Origin: Lachnospiraceae bacterium
GTDB taxonomy: Bacteria > Bacillota > Clostridia > Lachnospirales > Lachnospiraceae
DNA length: 64,000 bases
Direction: 5' to 3'
Assembly: GCA_910574185.1 (NCBI GenBank)
Contig: CAJSZQ010000004.1
Span: 124,001 to 188,000, forward strand
Numbering within the stretch: the stretch's first letter is position 1; the number at the start of each line of letters is the position of its first letter. Below the pieces are notes generated by a model. It ran no database searches. It had not been told where the DNA came from and worked only from the letters and a program-made list of their open reading frames with translations. A program made the translations under genes and the position numbers. Below are positions 1-7,472 of this stretch, one piece after another.

Positions 1-1
1 T

Positions 2-150
2 TGAGAGATTGTGGTGAGTGAAAAAGACAATTTTTTTAAGAATCTAGGTATCAGTGCAAATACTATGGCAAAGCTTTCGCATAATGATATGGTTTCAATG
101 GATTTCATTGTTCACATTTGCAGAAATTTTAATTGTATGTATTGCATATC
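2..150 (+). pseudogene. Fragment of a Cro/C1-type HTH regulator
   Basis: Frame 2 from the window edge reads through a stretch containing GISANTMAKLSHNDMVS and then a short helix with HICRNFNC. This resembles the recognition helix and C-terminal part of small XRE-family regulators common on Firmicutes mobile elements. No start codon with a ribosome site is visible, and a stop lies at bases 2-4. At about 135-155 the similarity ends, and an ATPase-like frame begins in another register. I read it as a gene end joined by deletion or recombination to the next fragment. The family call comes from memory of motif pattern only. Confidence 0.45.
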
Positions 151-449
151 GTATGGCAATCCTTAATCCCCAGCTCTTAGAACGGGTATTGACTGAGACA
201 GAGGGCATTGTTTTAATTGATGAAATTGATTTACATTTACATCCGACCTGGCAGAAGCGCATTCTGAAGGATTTGATGAATGTTTTTCCGAAGGTACAGT
301 TTATTGTAAGTACACATGCGCCTGAGGTAATAAATTCTGTAAGGAGTGATTCTATTGTCATATTAAAGGATAATGCAGTTTTACCTGTGGCTGACGAGAC
401 CTATGGCAAGGATGCGAATACCATACTTAGAGAGGTAATGAACCGATAA
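135..449 (+). pseudogene. C-terminal fragment of an AAA/ABC-type ATPase, PtuA-like
   Basis: The frame has a Walker B motif (IVLIDEIDLHLHP) and then a signature histidine motif (IVSTHAPEVI), as in the AAA_21/OLD-like ATPases of Septu (PtuA) and retron-linked defence systems. Walker A and the whole N-terminal half are absent. The 131-residue open frame can only start at a weak GTG at 54, inside the preceding HTH fragment. It also stops early after TILREVMNR, where family members usually continue with a C-terminal helical region. The next frame overlaps its last bases and encodes the tail of an HNH protein. It is a remnant that cannot hydrolyse ATP alone. The ATPase assignment is firm; the PtuA assignment rests on the neighbour. 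Confidence 0.6.
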
Positions 450-757
450 AGGTCAATCCATGTGATGCAGATACATTGCGTGGAATTACATATATGTCTT
501 CCGGTAGAATACAGTCATCAGATCCGGAAATTAATGAAGATATCAATGAAAGACTTAATTTAAACAGTGAAAGTATTTCATTACCGGAGAACAGAAAGCA
601 GGTATTACAAGCACTGATTGACAATGTAAGAAAAAAATGTGGTACACGAGATATTTCTCTATACTGTAGAAGAAAATTAGAACAAATAAGAGATGCGGGC
701 GATCCAAAAATGCCTTATGTAGGCATTATGATTTGGTGGTTGGAAAAGCACACATAG
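440..757 (+). pseudogene. C-terminal fragment of a TIGR02646/PtuB-like HNH protein
   Basis: The frame opens at about 440, overlapping the ATPase stop, and encodes about 105 residues. It contains YMSSGRIQSSDPEINEDI, then RLNLNSESI and a C-terminal GIMIWWLEKH. That pattern (a short strand, a DxxIxxDIxxxLNLN helix start, a basic helix, a terminal hydrophobic helix) fits the tail of TIGR02646-type HNH nucleases, the PtuB partner of PtuA. The N-terminal HNH catalytic part is missing. The only in-frame initiation codon with the tail intact is a TTG at 476. The likeliest history is one deletion that removed the 3' end of ptuA and the 5' end of ptuB. An unrelated small protein cannot be excluded. Confidence 0.5.
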
Positions 758-773
758 ATAAAAGATTTTATTG

Positions 774-798
774 AGGACTTCTTCGGAGGTCCTTTTTT
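774..798 (+). terminator. Intrinsic terminator
   Basis: An 8-bp stem (AGGACTTC pairing with GAGGTCCT, one T-G wobble) has a TTCG tetraloop and is followed by five to six T. It ends the ATPase/HNH remnant unit 17 bases after its stop codon. Confidence 0.85.
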
Positions 799-1041
799 CT
801 ATTTTGCCAATTTTATGCCAAGTCTGTGCCATTCAGGTAGAAGCTCCGATTTCATATGATGTAACTGCAGCAAGGCTTCTTAAAAATCTATAGCTGATAT
901 AGACGGGCTTTTGTAACAGGGCTTTTTAAGGAGCGGCCGCTTGTTCCTTGACAATTTCATATTACTGAGAGTTTTTTAGAGGGTACAGGCACAGCAGAAG
1001 GTTAGGATTCATATATTGGAATACAGAAGGGAAGTGATAGC

Positions 1042-1230
1042 TTGGGAAAGCCAACATATTATCTATGGCGCGACGATTTTTCTTCGCAGGAAGAATATGA
1101 AAAGAAAAAAAAGTGGTACACAAAGGCAGGGTTCCGGGTTGTCACATTTAAAGAAGGTCCGAATAAGCCTGATATTGAGGAAGGAATAAAAGCGTTGATA
1201 AAGAATCATCTAAATGATTCTTACAGTTGA
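1042..1230 (+). CDS. Small hypothetical protein, 62 aa
   Basis: The start is a TTG with AGGGAAG 8-12 bases upstream. The protein is charged and begins KPTYYLWRDDFSS, followed by a lysine-rich helix and RVVTFKEGP. I know of no assigned function; I believe similar short proteins occur near recombinases of Lachnospiraceae integrative elements. A perfect 9-bp inverted repeat (1201-1209 with 1214-1222, loop CTAA) lies inside the last codons. A second hairpin (ACTAAAG/CTTTAGT, 1230-1248) starts at the stop. Neither has a T run, so they may be recombinase or regulatory sites rather than terminators. Confidence 0.55.
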   Translation: MGKPTYYLWRDDFSSQEEYEKKKKWYTKAGFRVVTFKEGPNKPDIEEGIKALIKNHLNDSYS

Positions 1231-1443
1231 CTAAAGCGAAACTTTAGTATATAGTGTGTGTACATGATACTGCAAACTTAAGTAATCTATATATATTGCA
1301 TTTGATATACTAATGTGGACTATTTAACAGAACAATGAGTACTTACAGAGAGTATCTGTGAATGAATTTATGAGATGATTTTCTGTCAATTTCAAAGATG
1401 AATGCAGGAATGCTTTCGGGAGTACTCGCGAGGAGGTGAATCT

Positions 1444-3417
1444 ATGAATGCGGGATATGTTCGGTTATCGAGAGATGATGATAAACGGAATTATTCTTCG
1501 ATTGAAAATCAGAAACTGATCATTACCCAATATGCGGCGGAGCGGAATCTTGTGGTTGACCGCTGGTACGAAGATGACGGGGTTTCCGGCTATATCTTTG
1601 ACCGCCCCGGCTTTAAACAGCTTATGGAGGATTTAGACAAAGACATAGATACGGTTCTTGTAAAAGATTTTTCCAGATTAGGAAGACATAATGCGAAGAT
1701 ACTGCTTCTGTTGGACGAATTTCAGGAGCGCGGTAAGCACCTGATTGTGGTTGACGATCATTACGACAGCGAAATATCAGAGGATGATACAATAGGTATC
1801 ACAACCTGGTTTAATGAACGCTATGTCAAGGATACAAGCAAGAAGATCCGCCATGCGTTAGGTGCGAAGCAAAAGGAAGGTACGCTGATTACACAGCCGC
1901 CATTTGGATATCGAAGAACTGGAAAGAAGAAGGAAAACTTTGAAATCGTGCAAAAGGAAGCAGAATATATCCGATTGATTTATGATCTGTATATTCAGGG
2001 CTGCGGTTATCGGAAAATATCTACATATCTTACGCAGCAGGGCGTGCCTACTCCATCCATGATCCGCAGAGAACGGGAATTGGAGGAAGGAAGAAATACC
2101 AATCGCCATGTTGCTGCCGCCTGGTCGGACGGAATGGTGAAAGAGATACTGGATAATGATTTTTATATCGGAATCTTCCGTCTGCGGAAAAGAGCCAGAA
2201 ATACTGTTCATGGAAAGGACAAGCGCGTCCCTAAGGAGGAACAGTATATGTTTGAAGATCATCATCCGCCGATCATTGATAAAATGACCTATGATTTGGT
2301 ACAGGAATTAAAAGAAAAGCGCACAAAATCCCGTTATAAGGGCAGTCACGGGCAATGGATAGGCTCAGAGATACCGAGTCCATTTGGAAGCTGCCTTTAC
2401 TGTAAGGATTGCGGCAGCAAGCTGACAGCTATTCAGCGGCAGACTTCCGCTAAGGTACGCAAATATTACATTTGCAGTACCTATAATACGAAGGGGAAAC
2501 GGTATTGCACTAAGGCGCATTTAATGGAAGAGCAGAAGCTTATGGATGATGTGGTTCGTTACATTCGGATGTGCCGGAATGCTCTTTGTGAAGTGATAGC
2601 TGCCTATGATATAAAGGATTTTGCTGCAGAACAGAAAACGGTGGAGGAAAAATGCGCTTCGATTCAAGCAGAGATTGATGGGGTGAAACATCAATTGCGA
2701 ACGCTGTTTTCACAGAAAATCAAAGACATTTCCAGTAATCCGGATAATGAAGTCTTAATTAAGGAAAGCTACGATTCCATACAGCAGGAGTTGACGGCGC
2801 GGGTTCATGTGCTTGAGGTCAAGTATGACGAGCTGAAATGTACGGAACCGGATAATCCCAATGTAAAAGAAAAGCTGCGTACTGCGCTTGAAGTTGTAGA
2901 TAATATTATTAAGAAAGGAACCTTAAACCGAAAGGATATTGAAATTCTAATCGAAGGGATTGAGGTTGATGAAAACGGTCTGCCAGAGATAGAATTAAAG
3001 TATGGTTTGTCCCGGCTGGTTCATTATAGTCCGGCGGAGGAATTGAACCGCTCTGAAAATGAGATTGTCCTTACGGTTATGCGTTTGATAAGAGATGATG
3101 ACAGAGGCTTTACCTCTGCAAAATATCTTTCCAGGAAGCTTACAGACATGGGATATTGCAAATCCAAGAAATCCGTGCTGCCGTATGTCACAACGATGAT
3201 TGAAAAGGGGATTGTGGAGCCCTGTGAAAATAAGCTGAAGCCTTATACAATTATAAAGACTAAAGCAGAGCTTGAGGAGATGATTGCAGATTTCTGCGAA
3301 AGCTGCGAGCCATGCCGGACGGAAGGAACGGCCGACGGTCATGAGGTGCGTGACAAATATACTCCAAATTTACATGATACTAATGCTGACAGGCGGTATG
3401 CCAGAGATGGTATTTGA
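1444..3417 (+). CDS. Large serine recombinase (site-specific integrase)
   Basis: The 657-residue protein catalyses integration and excision of the element that ends here. The N-terminal resolvase domain (about 1-145) starts MNAGYVRLSRDD with catalytic Ser9 and carries the arginine motif VKDFSRLGRH. The recombinase domain follows (about 165-280). Next is a zinc ribbon (about 317-358, CLYCKDCG then a later C pair), a coiled-coil stretch (about 390-490) and a C-terminal winged region. The start at 1444 is chosen because AGGAGGTGAA lies just upstream; an upstream ATG at 1402 has no site. Length and layout match the TnpX/TndX type. The last residues and the stop codon appear to lie in the chromosomal target gene, so the C-terminus depends on where the element is integrated. 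Confidence 0.9.
   Translation: MNAGYVRLSRDDDKRNYSSIENQKLIITQYAAERNLVVDRWYEDDGVSGYIFDRPGFKQLMEDLDKDIDTVLVKDFSRLGRHNAKILLLLDEFQERGKHLIVVDDHYDSEISEDDTIGITTWFNERYVKDTSKKIRHALGAKQKEGTLITQPPFGYRRTGKKKENFEIVQKEAEYIRLIYDLYIQGCGYRKISTYLTQQGVPTPSMIRRERELEEGRNTNRHVAAAWSDGMVKEILDNDFYIGIFRLRKRARNTVHGKDKRVPKEEQYMFEDHHPPIIDKMTYDLVQELKEKRTKSRYKGSHGQWIGSEIPSPFGSCLYCKDCGSKLTAIQRQTSAKVRKYYICSTYNTKGKRYCTKAHLMEEQKLMDDVVRYIRMCRNALCEVIAAYDIKDFAAEQKTVEEKCASIQAEIDGVKHQLRTLFSQKIKDISSNPDNEVLIKESYDSIQQELTARVHVLEVKYDELKCTEPDNPNVKEKLRTALEVVDNIIKKGTLNRKDIEILIEGIEVDENGLPEIELKYGLSRLVHYSPAEELNRSENEIVLTVMRLIRDDDRGFTSAKYLSRKLTDMGYCKSKKSVLPYVTTMIEKGIVEPCENKLKPYTIIKTKAELEEMIADFCESCEPCRTEGTADGHEVRDKYTPNLHDTNADRRYARDGI
3374..3400 (+). 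other. Inferred attachment-site junction (attR) of the element
   Basis: Recombinase reading runs straight into sequence that, in another frame, encodes the middle of a substrate-binding protein starting at about GGMPEM (3392). The crossover must lie near 3374-3400. GG dinucleotides, the usual core type of large serine recombinases, are present (GGCGG at 3392-3396). The exact core cannot be fixed without the other end of the element, which is outside the window. Confidence 0.5.
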
Positions 3418-3958
3418 GTATATTCTACGCCAGAACGGGATAGATCCTTCTGAGGTAAAGATAGACCAGAGTATTGATTTTGGCGCGACTGCGGCTGCTT
3501 TTTCAGGCGGGCAGGGAGAGTTTACGGTTGAATTTGAACCAGGTGCAACTTCTCTGGAACAGGAAGGCAAAGGATATGTTGTGGCATCCCTTGGAACTGA
3601 CAGTGGATATGTTCCATATACCGCTTTTTCAGCAAAGAAGAGTTATATTGAGAAAAATCCGGAAATTGTTCAAGGATTCACCAATGCGCTTCAAAAAGGA
3701 ATGGATTATGTGCAGAATCATACACCGGAAGAAATTGCGAGTGTGATTGCGCCACAGTTTGGAGAGACCGATATTGAAACAATTACAACGATTGTGACCC
3801 GTTATTATGAGCAGGACACCTGGAAGAGTAATCTAATATTCGAGGAAGAGAGCTTCAATCTTTTGCAGGATATCTTAGATGATGCAGGAGAACTATCTGA
3901 GCGGGCTCCTTATGAGGAACTGGTTACTACGGAATTTGCCGGCAAAGCAGCAGAATAG
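3392..3958 (+). pseudogene. 3' part of an ABC substrate-binding protein gene (NMT1/SsuA type)
   Basis: About 188 residues continue GGMPEMVFEYILRQNG, then DQSIDFGATAAAFSGG, VASLGTDSGYVPY and a C-terminal helical lobe ending EFAGKAAE. This is the second half of a periplasmic-binding-like protein of the NMT1/ThiY/SsuA/TauA class, which delivers small anionic or pyrimidine-like ligands to an ABC importer. The signal peptide and first lobe are missing. The open frame upstream belongs to the recombinase in another register. The gene was evidently split by insertion of the element; its 5' part should be at the element's far end. No permease or ATPase gene follows; a tRNA on the other strand is next. 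Confidence 0.75.
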
Positions 3959-3988
3959 AAGAATAAATAATTTGTCATGAAATTTAAA

Positions 3989-4010
3989 AACCGCTGAAAA
4001 ATCAGCGGTT
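3989..4010. terminator. Bidirectional intrinsic terminator
   Basis: A perfect 9-bp stem (AACCGCTGA/TCAGCGGTT) with an AAAA loop. It is T-rich on the minus-strand side (TTTTTAAA) and followed by TTTAAT on the plus side. It lies between the substrate-binding fragment and the 3' end of the minus-strand tRNA and probably serves the tRNA. Confidence 0.75.
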
Positions 4011-4017
4011 TAATAGC

Positions 4018-4088
4018 AGCAGATAACGGGAGTCGAACCCGCCTTTCCAGCTTGGGAAGCTAGCGTTCTACCGATGAACCATATCTGC
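4018..4088 (-). tRNA. tRNA-Gly (anticodon CCC)
   Basis: The minus strand folds as a 71-nt cloverleaf. The acceptor is GCAGATA pairing with TATCTGC, and the D arm contains GTTCATCGGTAGAAC. The anticodon stem CTAGC/GCTGG has loop TTCCCAA, giving CCC. The T arm has loop TTCGACT, and the discriminator is T. CCA is not encoded. A terminator follows immediately downstream. Confidence 0.93.
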
Positions 4089-4153
4089 ATGTGTCTATTA
4101 TAGCACTTTAGGAAATAAATGCAAGTGCAGAATAAACAATGTATAAAAAAGTC

Positions 4154-4297
4154 GTAACAGTTCAGCCTGCAACTGCGCATTTGCTGCGTAGTTAGCAGCC
4201 AATGAACCTGAGCAGCCAGGAATCCGCCCCTTTGCCGCTGGCAAACATTAAAATGGGCGGATTCCATTACAGTGAAACCGGAAGGATGAACTGTTAC
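4154..4297 (+). repeat. Structured repeat family A, copy 1 (144 bp)
   Basis: The ends are inverted (GTAACAGTTCAGCCT against AGGATGAACTGTTAC, one mismatch in 15). Inside are two hairpins. The first is AACTGCGCA/TGCGTAGTT with a TTTGC loop. The second is a perfect 11-bp stem GGAATCCGCCC/GGGCGGATTCC enclosing TTTGCC/GGCAAA. The whole could fold as a three-way junction. A second 144-bp copy lies at 52077-52220 in the same orientation. No coding frame is evident. It sits upstream of the tRNA-Gly gene and downstream of an unknown gene on the other strand. Confidence 0.85.
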
Positions 4298-4337
4298 AAA
4301 AAATCTGCTGTCGTAAAACTCAGAGCGTGAGTGGTAA

Positions 4338-4604
4338 CTATTTGTTATTTAATATACCGCCTTTTTTTGAATATTCCATAATTAATTTGGAATTGGCTTC
4401 CACGAGCTTTTGAAAGCGGTCCAGTTCTTTGTCGTTGAAGCCGACTACGTTGTCCCATTTATAATCCGGCAGTTTACACATAGCTTTTAAGAGGCCTTTT
4501 CTGTGGTCTTTTTTCTTTACAACTACGTCAACGGTTTGATCTTCGTGCATTTCTGAATGAGTGATTTCTGTGTCATCATGTAATTTGATAAATGGATATA
4601 ACAT
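4338..4604 (-). CDS. Small hypothetical protein, 88 aa
   Basis: ATG is preceded by AGGAGG seven bases upstream on the minus strand, a strong ribosome site, so this is probably a real gene. The acidic/basic soluble protein contains HDDTEITHSEMHEDQTV, a lysine-rich turn, then LPDYKWDNVVGFNDKEL and a C-terminal helix ending YSKKGGILNNK. I recall similar unassigned proteins in Lachnospiraceae that share the LPxYxW...GFxxxEL pattern, but no function. It stands alone between a family A repeat and an IS, and no partner toxin or antitoxin is visible. Function unknown. Confidence 0.65.
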   Translation of the reverse strand: MLYPFIKLHDDTEITHSEMHEDQTVDVVVKKKDHRKGLLKAMCKLPDYKWDNVVGFNDKELDRFQKLVEANSKLIMEYSKKGGILNNK

Positions 4605-4787
4605 ATGGATTCCTCCTTTTTCTGATAAATATATTCTCGGAATCTTCAGCCCTGATTTTATAAGGCTTTCAGATCCCTATCTCAAAAAATCACCCACTTT
4701 TTTGCAAAAAACGCTTGACAAATCGCTCAAAATTTGCGGCGAAGCCGATTGATTATATTTTATTTCAATCGACTGGAGGCGATTTTT

Positions 4788-5684
4788 TTGTTACCTATAA
4801 ATCCCGGCGGTCATACCGCCTTTCAGGATACTTTCGTATCCCAATTCCTTAAATTTTACCCGGATCCCTTTGTCCTTCCAAAAAGCACTTGGGATTATAT
4901 CGTGCAGTTCTGGTATCTCGATCTTTCCAGAACTGATTCTGTCATGCAGGAATGTTACTCTGTTTTTGGCCCGGAACCACGACTCCCTTCCTGCATGCTG
5001 CGCTCCTACCTGCTTGCTTTGAAACTGAAAGTTACTTCCATCACTGTCTGGTGCCGCATGCTTAAGGAAACTCCCCTTTATGCCATCCTCAGCGGGTTCT
5101 CTTTTGGCGATACCCCAGGCGTTGGGACTTTTTATGATTTCTTTTCCCGCATCTGGCAGCATGACTCCAACAACCTTTCCCCCAAAGACCGGTTCCCTAA
5201 AATGAAGAAAACTCCCAAGGGGAAGAAGAAAGGTGATAAGACTCCCTGCGATTCTTCCAGCACTGCTTCAAAACTTCTTCCCCTGCTGGAACGCTGGCAG
5301 TTAAAGCCTGAGAATCCCTTTTTCCTCATTTTCCGGCTTTATCAGCAGCAGTTCCTGGACCAGTCCATCCACAGGGGGCTGGTTAATCCCAGGCACCTGG
5401 CCCTTGCCGGCGACGGCACCCCTGTCCGCACTGCCGCACAGCAGCGCAAAAAGCGCATCTGCCATTGTAAGGAGAAAGGCTGTTCTTCTTGTAACTGCAA
5501 ACGTCATTATTCCCAGCCTGACTGTAACTGGGGATGGGACTCCCACCGGGAATGTTATTTCTTCGGCTACCACCTCTACATGTATGTGGCTTCCGATTCC
5601 TACAATGATCTCCCTGTGTTTCCGCTTTTAGAGCGGGCCTCCCGGCATGACATGCTTTCCTTCCTGCATTCCTTTTTACTATGA
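4788..5684 (+). CDS. Transposase, N-terminal part (frame 1)
   Basis: The start is a TTG at 4788 with GGAGG eight bases upstream; an earlier TTG at 4734 lacks a site. The 298 residues include an IS1182/IS5-like N-terminal helical region (PEPRLPSCMLRSYLLALKL, then SGFSFGDTPGVGTFYDFF). A lysine/serine linker, the first catalytic Asp (LALAGDGTPVRTA) and a cysteine cluster (CHCKEKGCSSCNC) follow. It ends at a TGA right after a run of five T. Restoring a sixth T would give an uninterrupted reading into the next frame, so either a base was lost or the ribosome slips back one base there. Codon use is richer in C-ending codons than neighbouring genes, consistent with transfer. Confidence 0.7.
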   Translation: MLPINPGGHTAFQDTFVSQFLKFYPDPFVLPKSTWDYIVQFWYLDLSRTDSVMQECYSVFGPEPRLPSCMLRSYLLALKLKVTSITVWCRMLKETPLYAILSGFSFGDTPGVGTFYDFFSRIWQHDSNNLSPKDRFPKMKKTPKGKKKGDKTPCDSSSTASKLLPLLERWQLKPENPFFLIFRLYQQQFLDQSIHRGLVNPRHLALAGDGTPVRTAAQQRKKRICHCKEKGCSSCNCKRHYSQPDCNWGWDSHRECYFFGYHLYMYVASDSYNDLPVFPLLERASRHDMLSFLHSFLL

Positions 5685-6274
5685 AAGCATATCTTCCGAA
5701 ATTCCGCATTGAAAAGCTCCTTCTGGATTCTGCACACGACGCTTACGCTGTTTATGATTACTGCAAACGGGAAGATATCACACCCTTTATTGACCTCAAT
5801 CCCGGACATACCGGGCATTTTACCTATAAGGACGATTTCACAATCGATGACGATGGCGTCCCTGTCTGTAAGTTGGGTTTACGTATGCATAAAGATGGAT
5901 ACGAGGCTGCCAAACACCGCGCAAAATACCGATGTCCTAAGTCGAACCGGAAACGTGGCTGCTTTTGTGAACACCCTTGTTCACCGGCAAAATATGGAAG
6001 AACCGTACACATCTTTACCAATGACAATCCAAGATTATTTAACATACCGCCAAGGGACTCTAAAGCATGGGAAAAGGAATATGACAGAAGAACTTCTGTG
6101 GAGCGCTCCAACAAGCGCGAGAAAGAGGACTATAAATTAGAAGACGGCAGGCACCGCTCGACTAAGATGTGGTACTGCCGCCTCTACGGCATCATGATGC
6201 TCCAACATCTTGATGCCTGGGAAATGCCATCTGCTGAGGCATTTCAAAAATCATTATTAGGATTCACCGCCTAA
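5681..6274 (+). CDS. Transposase, C-terminal part (frame 2)
   Basis: The frame overlaps the first in an ATGA arrangement and lies in the -1 register. It encodes about 197 residues beginning MKAYLPKFRIEKLLLDSAHDAY, which carries the second catalytic Asp. A conserved central region (TPFIDLNPGHTGHF), a cysteine group (GCFCEHPC) and the catalytic Glu in RRTSVERSNKREKEDY follow. It has no ribosome site of its own, so it should be read only by frameshifting or translational coupling, or not at all. Together with the first frame it accounts for a complete catalytic triad. Confidence 0.7.
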   Translation: MKAYLPKFRIEKLLLDSAHDAYAVYDYCKREDITPFIDLNPGHTGHFTYKDDFTIDDDGVPVCKLGLRMHKDGYEAAKHRAKYRCPKSNRKRGCFCEHPCSPAKYGRTVHIFTNDNPRLFNIPPRDSKAWEKEYDRRTSVERSNKREKEDYKLEDGRHRSTKMWYCRLYGIMMLQHLDAWEMPSAEAFQKSLLGFTA

Positions 6275-6818
6275 TAATGATATCTTAAGCGATTCCATAA
6301 GATTTTTCAAGACATAGTACCCGCTATGTCCAATGTTTATGTCCATTTTTCTCAAATTTCTTTTCCTGCACGATATTCAGTTGTCAATTTTCAGTTAGAA
6401 TCACATTCATTGAAATTCCGAAAAGTTATGATATTATTATAAAGCAGGAATTCTAGCTGCGTCAATGAAATAATTTCCTAATTATTTTTATATTTTCGCT
6501 ATGTGTTACTGTTCACACGTCGCCTGCTGGACGCTGTGTTAAAGAGTGTGCCTTTGGGGATGTCTGGAAGGTATAAATATGTAAGATATTGTACATACTG
6601 TATTACAATGAATAATTCATATTCGTTGTAACAGAGTGTGTCTGAAAATTCATTCCGTCGTCTATATCCCCATTTTGCGGTATATTCTAGTCAAATTCGG
6701 ATTACATAGCCTGCTATGTGCCCTTTATTTGGCTCGAATCTTACACAAAACAGGGAATGCATCTGACAGGAAGCAATTTTTAAACATGCACATAAAGTTA
6801 GAAAGGAGTGCATATTAG
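6275..6818. other. Intergenic region with a solo end of the palindromic repeat family
   Basis: These 544 AT-rich bases hold no convincing gene. Bases 6505-6532 match the terminal 28 bases of repeat copy 25945-26183 (reverse complement) at 26 of 28 positions, beginning GTTACTGTTCACACG. No second arm or core is found nearby, so this is a solo or decayed end. The 60-codon open frame at 6636-6818 has no ribosome site and no recognisable content. Confidence 0.6.
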
Positions 6819-7004
6819 ATGAAAATGAAGTCAGGAGATTATACTCAGACTAAGGATGCCTATGAAGGAAATCGGGAATCAGATATTTATAAGGATTCGC
6901 CGATTCCTTCCGATAAGAAGCCGGGAAAAGATACGTATGGAAATTCCGCTTCAGATATTATACCGGACGAAGTGCCAAGGCGCGATGGACCGGGAGGAGA
7001 GTAG
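6819..7004 (+). CDS. Small hydrophilic protein, 61 aa
   Basis: ATG has GAAAGGAG about ten bases upstream and the frame ends at an intrinsic terminator, so translation is likely. The sequence is polar, rich in Asp, Lys, Pro and Gly, without hydrophobic segments, and probably disordered. The last residues are DEVPRRDGPGGE, a tail I associate with short unassigned Clostridia proteins. No cysteine, no HTH and no signal peptide are present. Function unknown; it stands as a single gene between an IS and a regulator. Confidence 0.6.
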   Translation: MKMKSGDYTQTKDAYEGNRESDIYKDSPIPSDKKPGKDTYGNSASDIIPDEVPRRDGPGGE

Positions 7005-7024
7005 CCTGTATGGCTGCTCTTTTG
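7000..7024 (+). terminator. Intrinsic terminator
   Basis: The stem AGTAGCC/GGCTGCT (one wobble) with a TGTAT loop is followed by CTTTTG. It overlaps the stop codon of the preceding small gene. Confidence 0.7.
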
Positions 7025-7419
7025 TTACATAGGAGATATTTTTTATACGCTTCCCGCAACTTTGCAGAATTTCATCGTCTCCTTGCGCTGCCGGGAAAAT
7101 GTAAAAAATATTTTACTTTTTCAAGTCTGCTTAAATCATTGATTTCTTCTGTTGTCTGAAAAGGATGATTACCCTGTTCTTTGTTTCTGTTCATGCGTCG
7201 CTTGTGCTGATACGAAAACTATAGTCTGATTATGGCTAGCTGTTTGAGCGATATAAACATGCTGTTAGACTCATTTAATTTCATTGGGATTTACAAAACT
7301 ACTATAAGTCTAAATGAAATTACTTTTACAAAATGTAAAAATAATATAATATTATTTTATATAATATTTAAAAAATATAAATATATAGGATGAAATGTAA
7401 AAATAAATAAAATAAAATA
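7005..7419. other. AT-rich intergenic region upstream of the SorC-type gene
   Basis: About 415 bases without a gene. Bases from about 7184 (TCTGTTCATGCGTCG) weakly resemble the palindromic-repeat end found at 6505. From 7255 to 7420 the sequence is very AT-rich. It contains two facing stretches, TTTAATTTCATT (about 7276) and AATGAAATTAC (about 7312), that could serve as operator half-sites for the downstream regulator. Confidence 0.4.
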
Positions 7420-7448
7420 TTGACAGGTATAAGAGGGGCATATATAAT
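7420..7448 (+). promoter_or_regulatory. Sigma-A promoter of the SorC-family gene
   Basis: TTGACA (7420-7425), a 17-base spacer and TATAAT (7443-7448) form a consensus promoter. The start codon at 7473 follows closely, with GGAGAG between. Confidence 0.85.
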
Positions 7449-7472
7449 AAAAGGCACAGGAGAGACAAGTGT

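Larger units (their letters stand above)
4788..6274 (+). mobile_element. Insertion sequence, DDE transposase split by a frameshift
   Basis: The two overlapping frames together form one DDE transposase with D in AGDGTPV, D in LLLDSAHDAY and E in SVERSN. The right side carries a perfect 11-bp inverted repeat spanning the stop codon (6251-6261 with 6270-6280). Another hairpin, GACATAG/CTATGTC, lies at 6311-6330. I could not settle terminal inverted repeats or a target duplication, so the outer limits are uncertain by 100-200 bases on each side. The element lies between two small unknown genes and seems to disrupt no gene. Confidence 0.7.

Noticed and set aside
4605..4787. TTGACA before the IS transposase as a promoter
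   Set aside because: No -10 element lies at 16-18 bases; the nearest TATA-like sequence is about 30 bases away.
6636..6818. 60-codon open frame before the small hydrophilic gene
   Set aside because: No ribosome site, no recognisable pattern, and it lies in an AT-rich region with repeat remnants.
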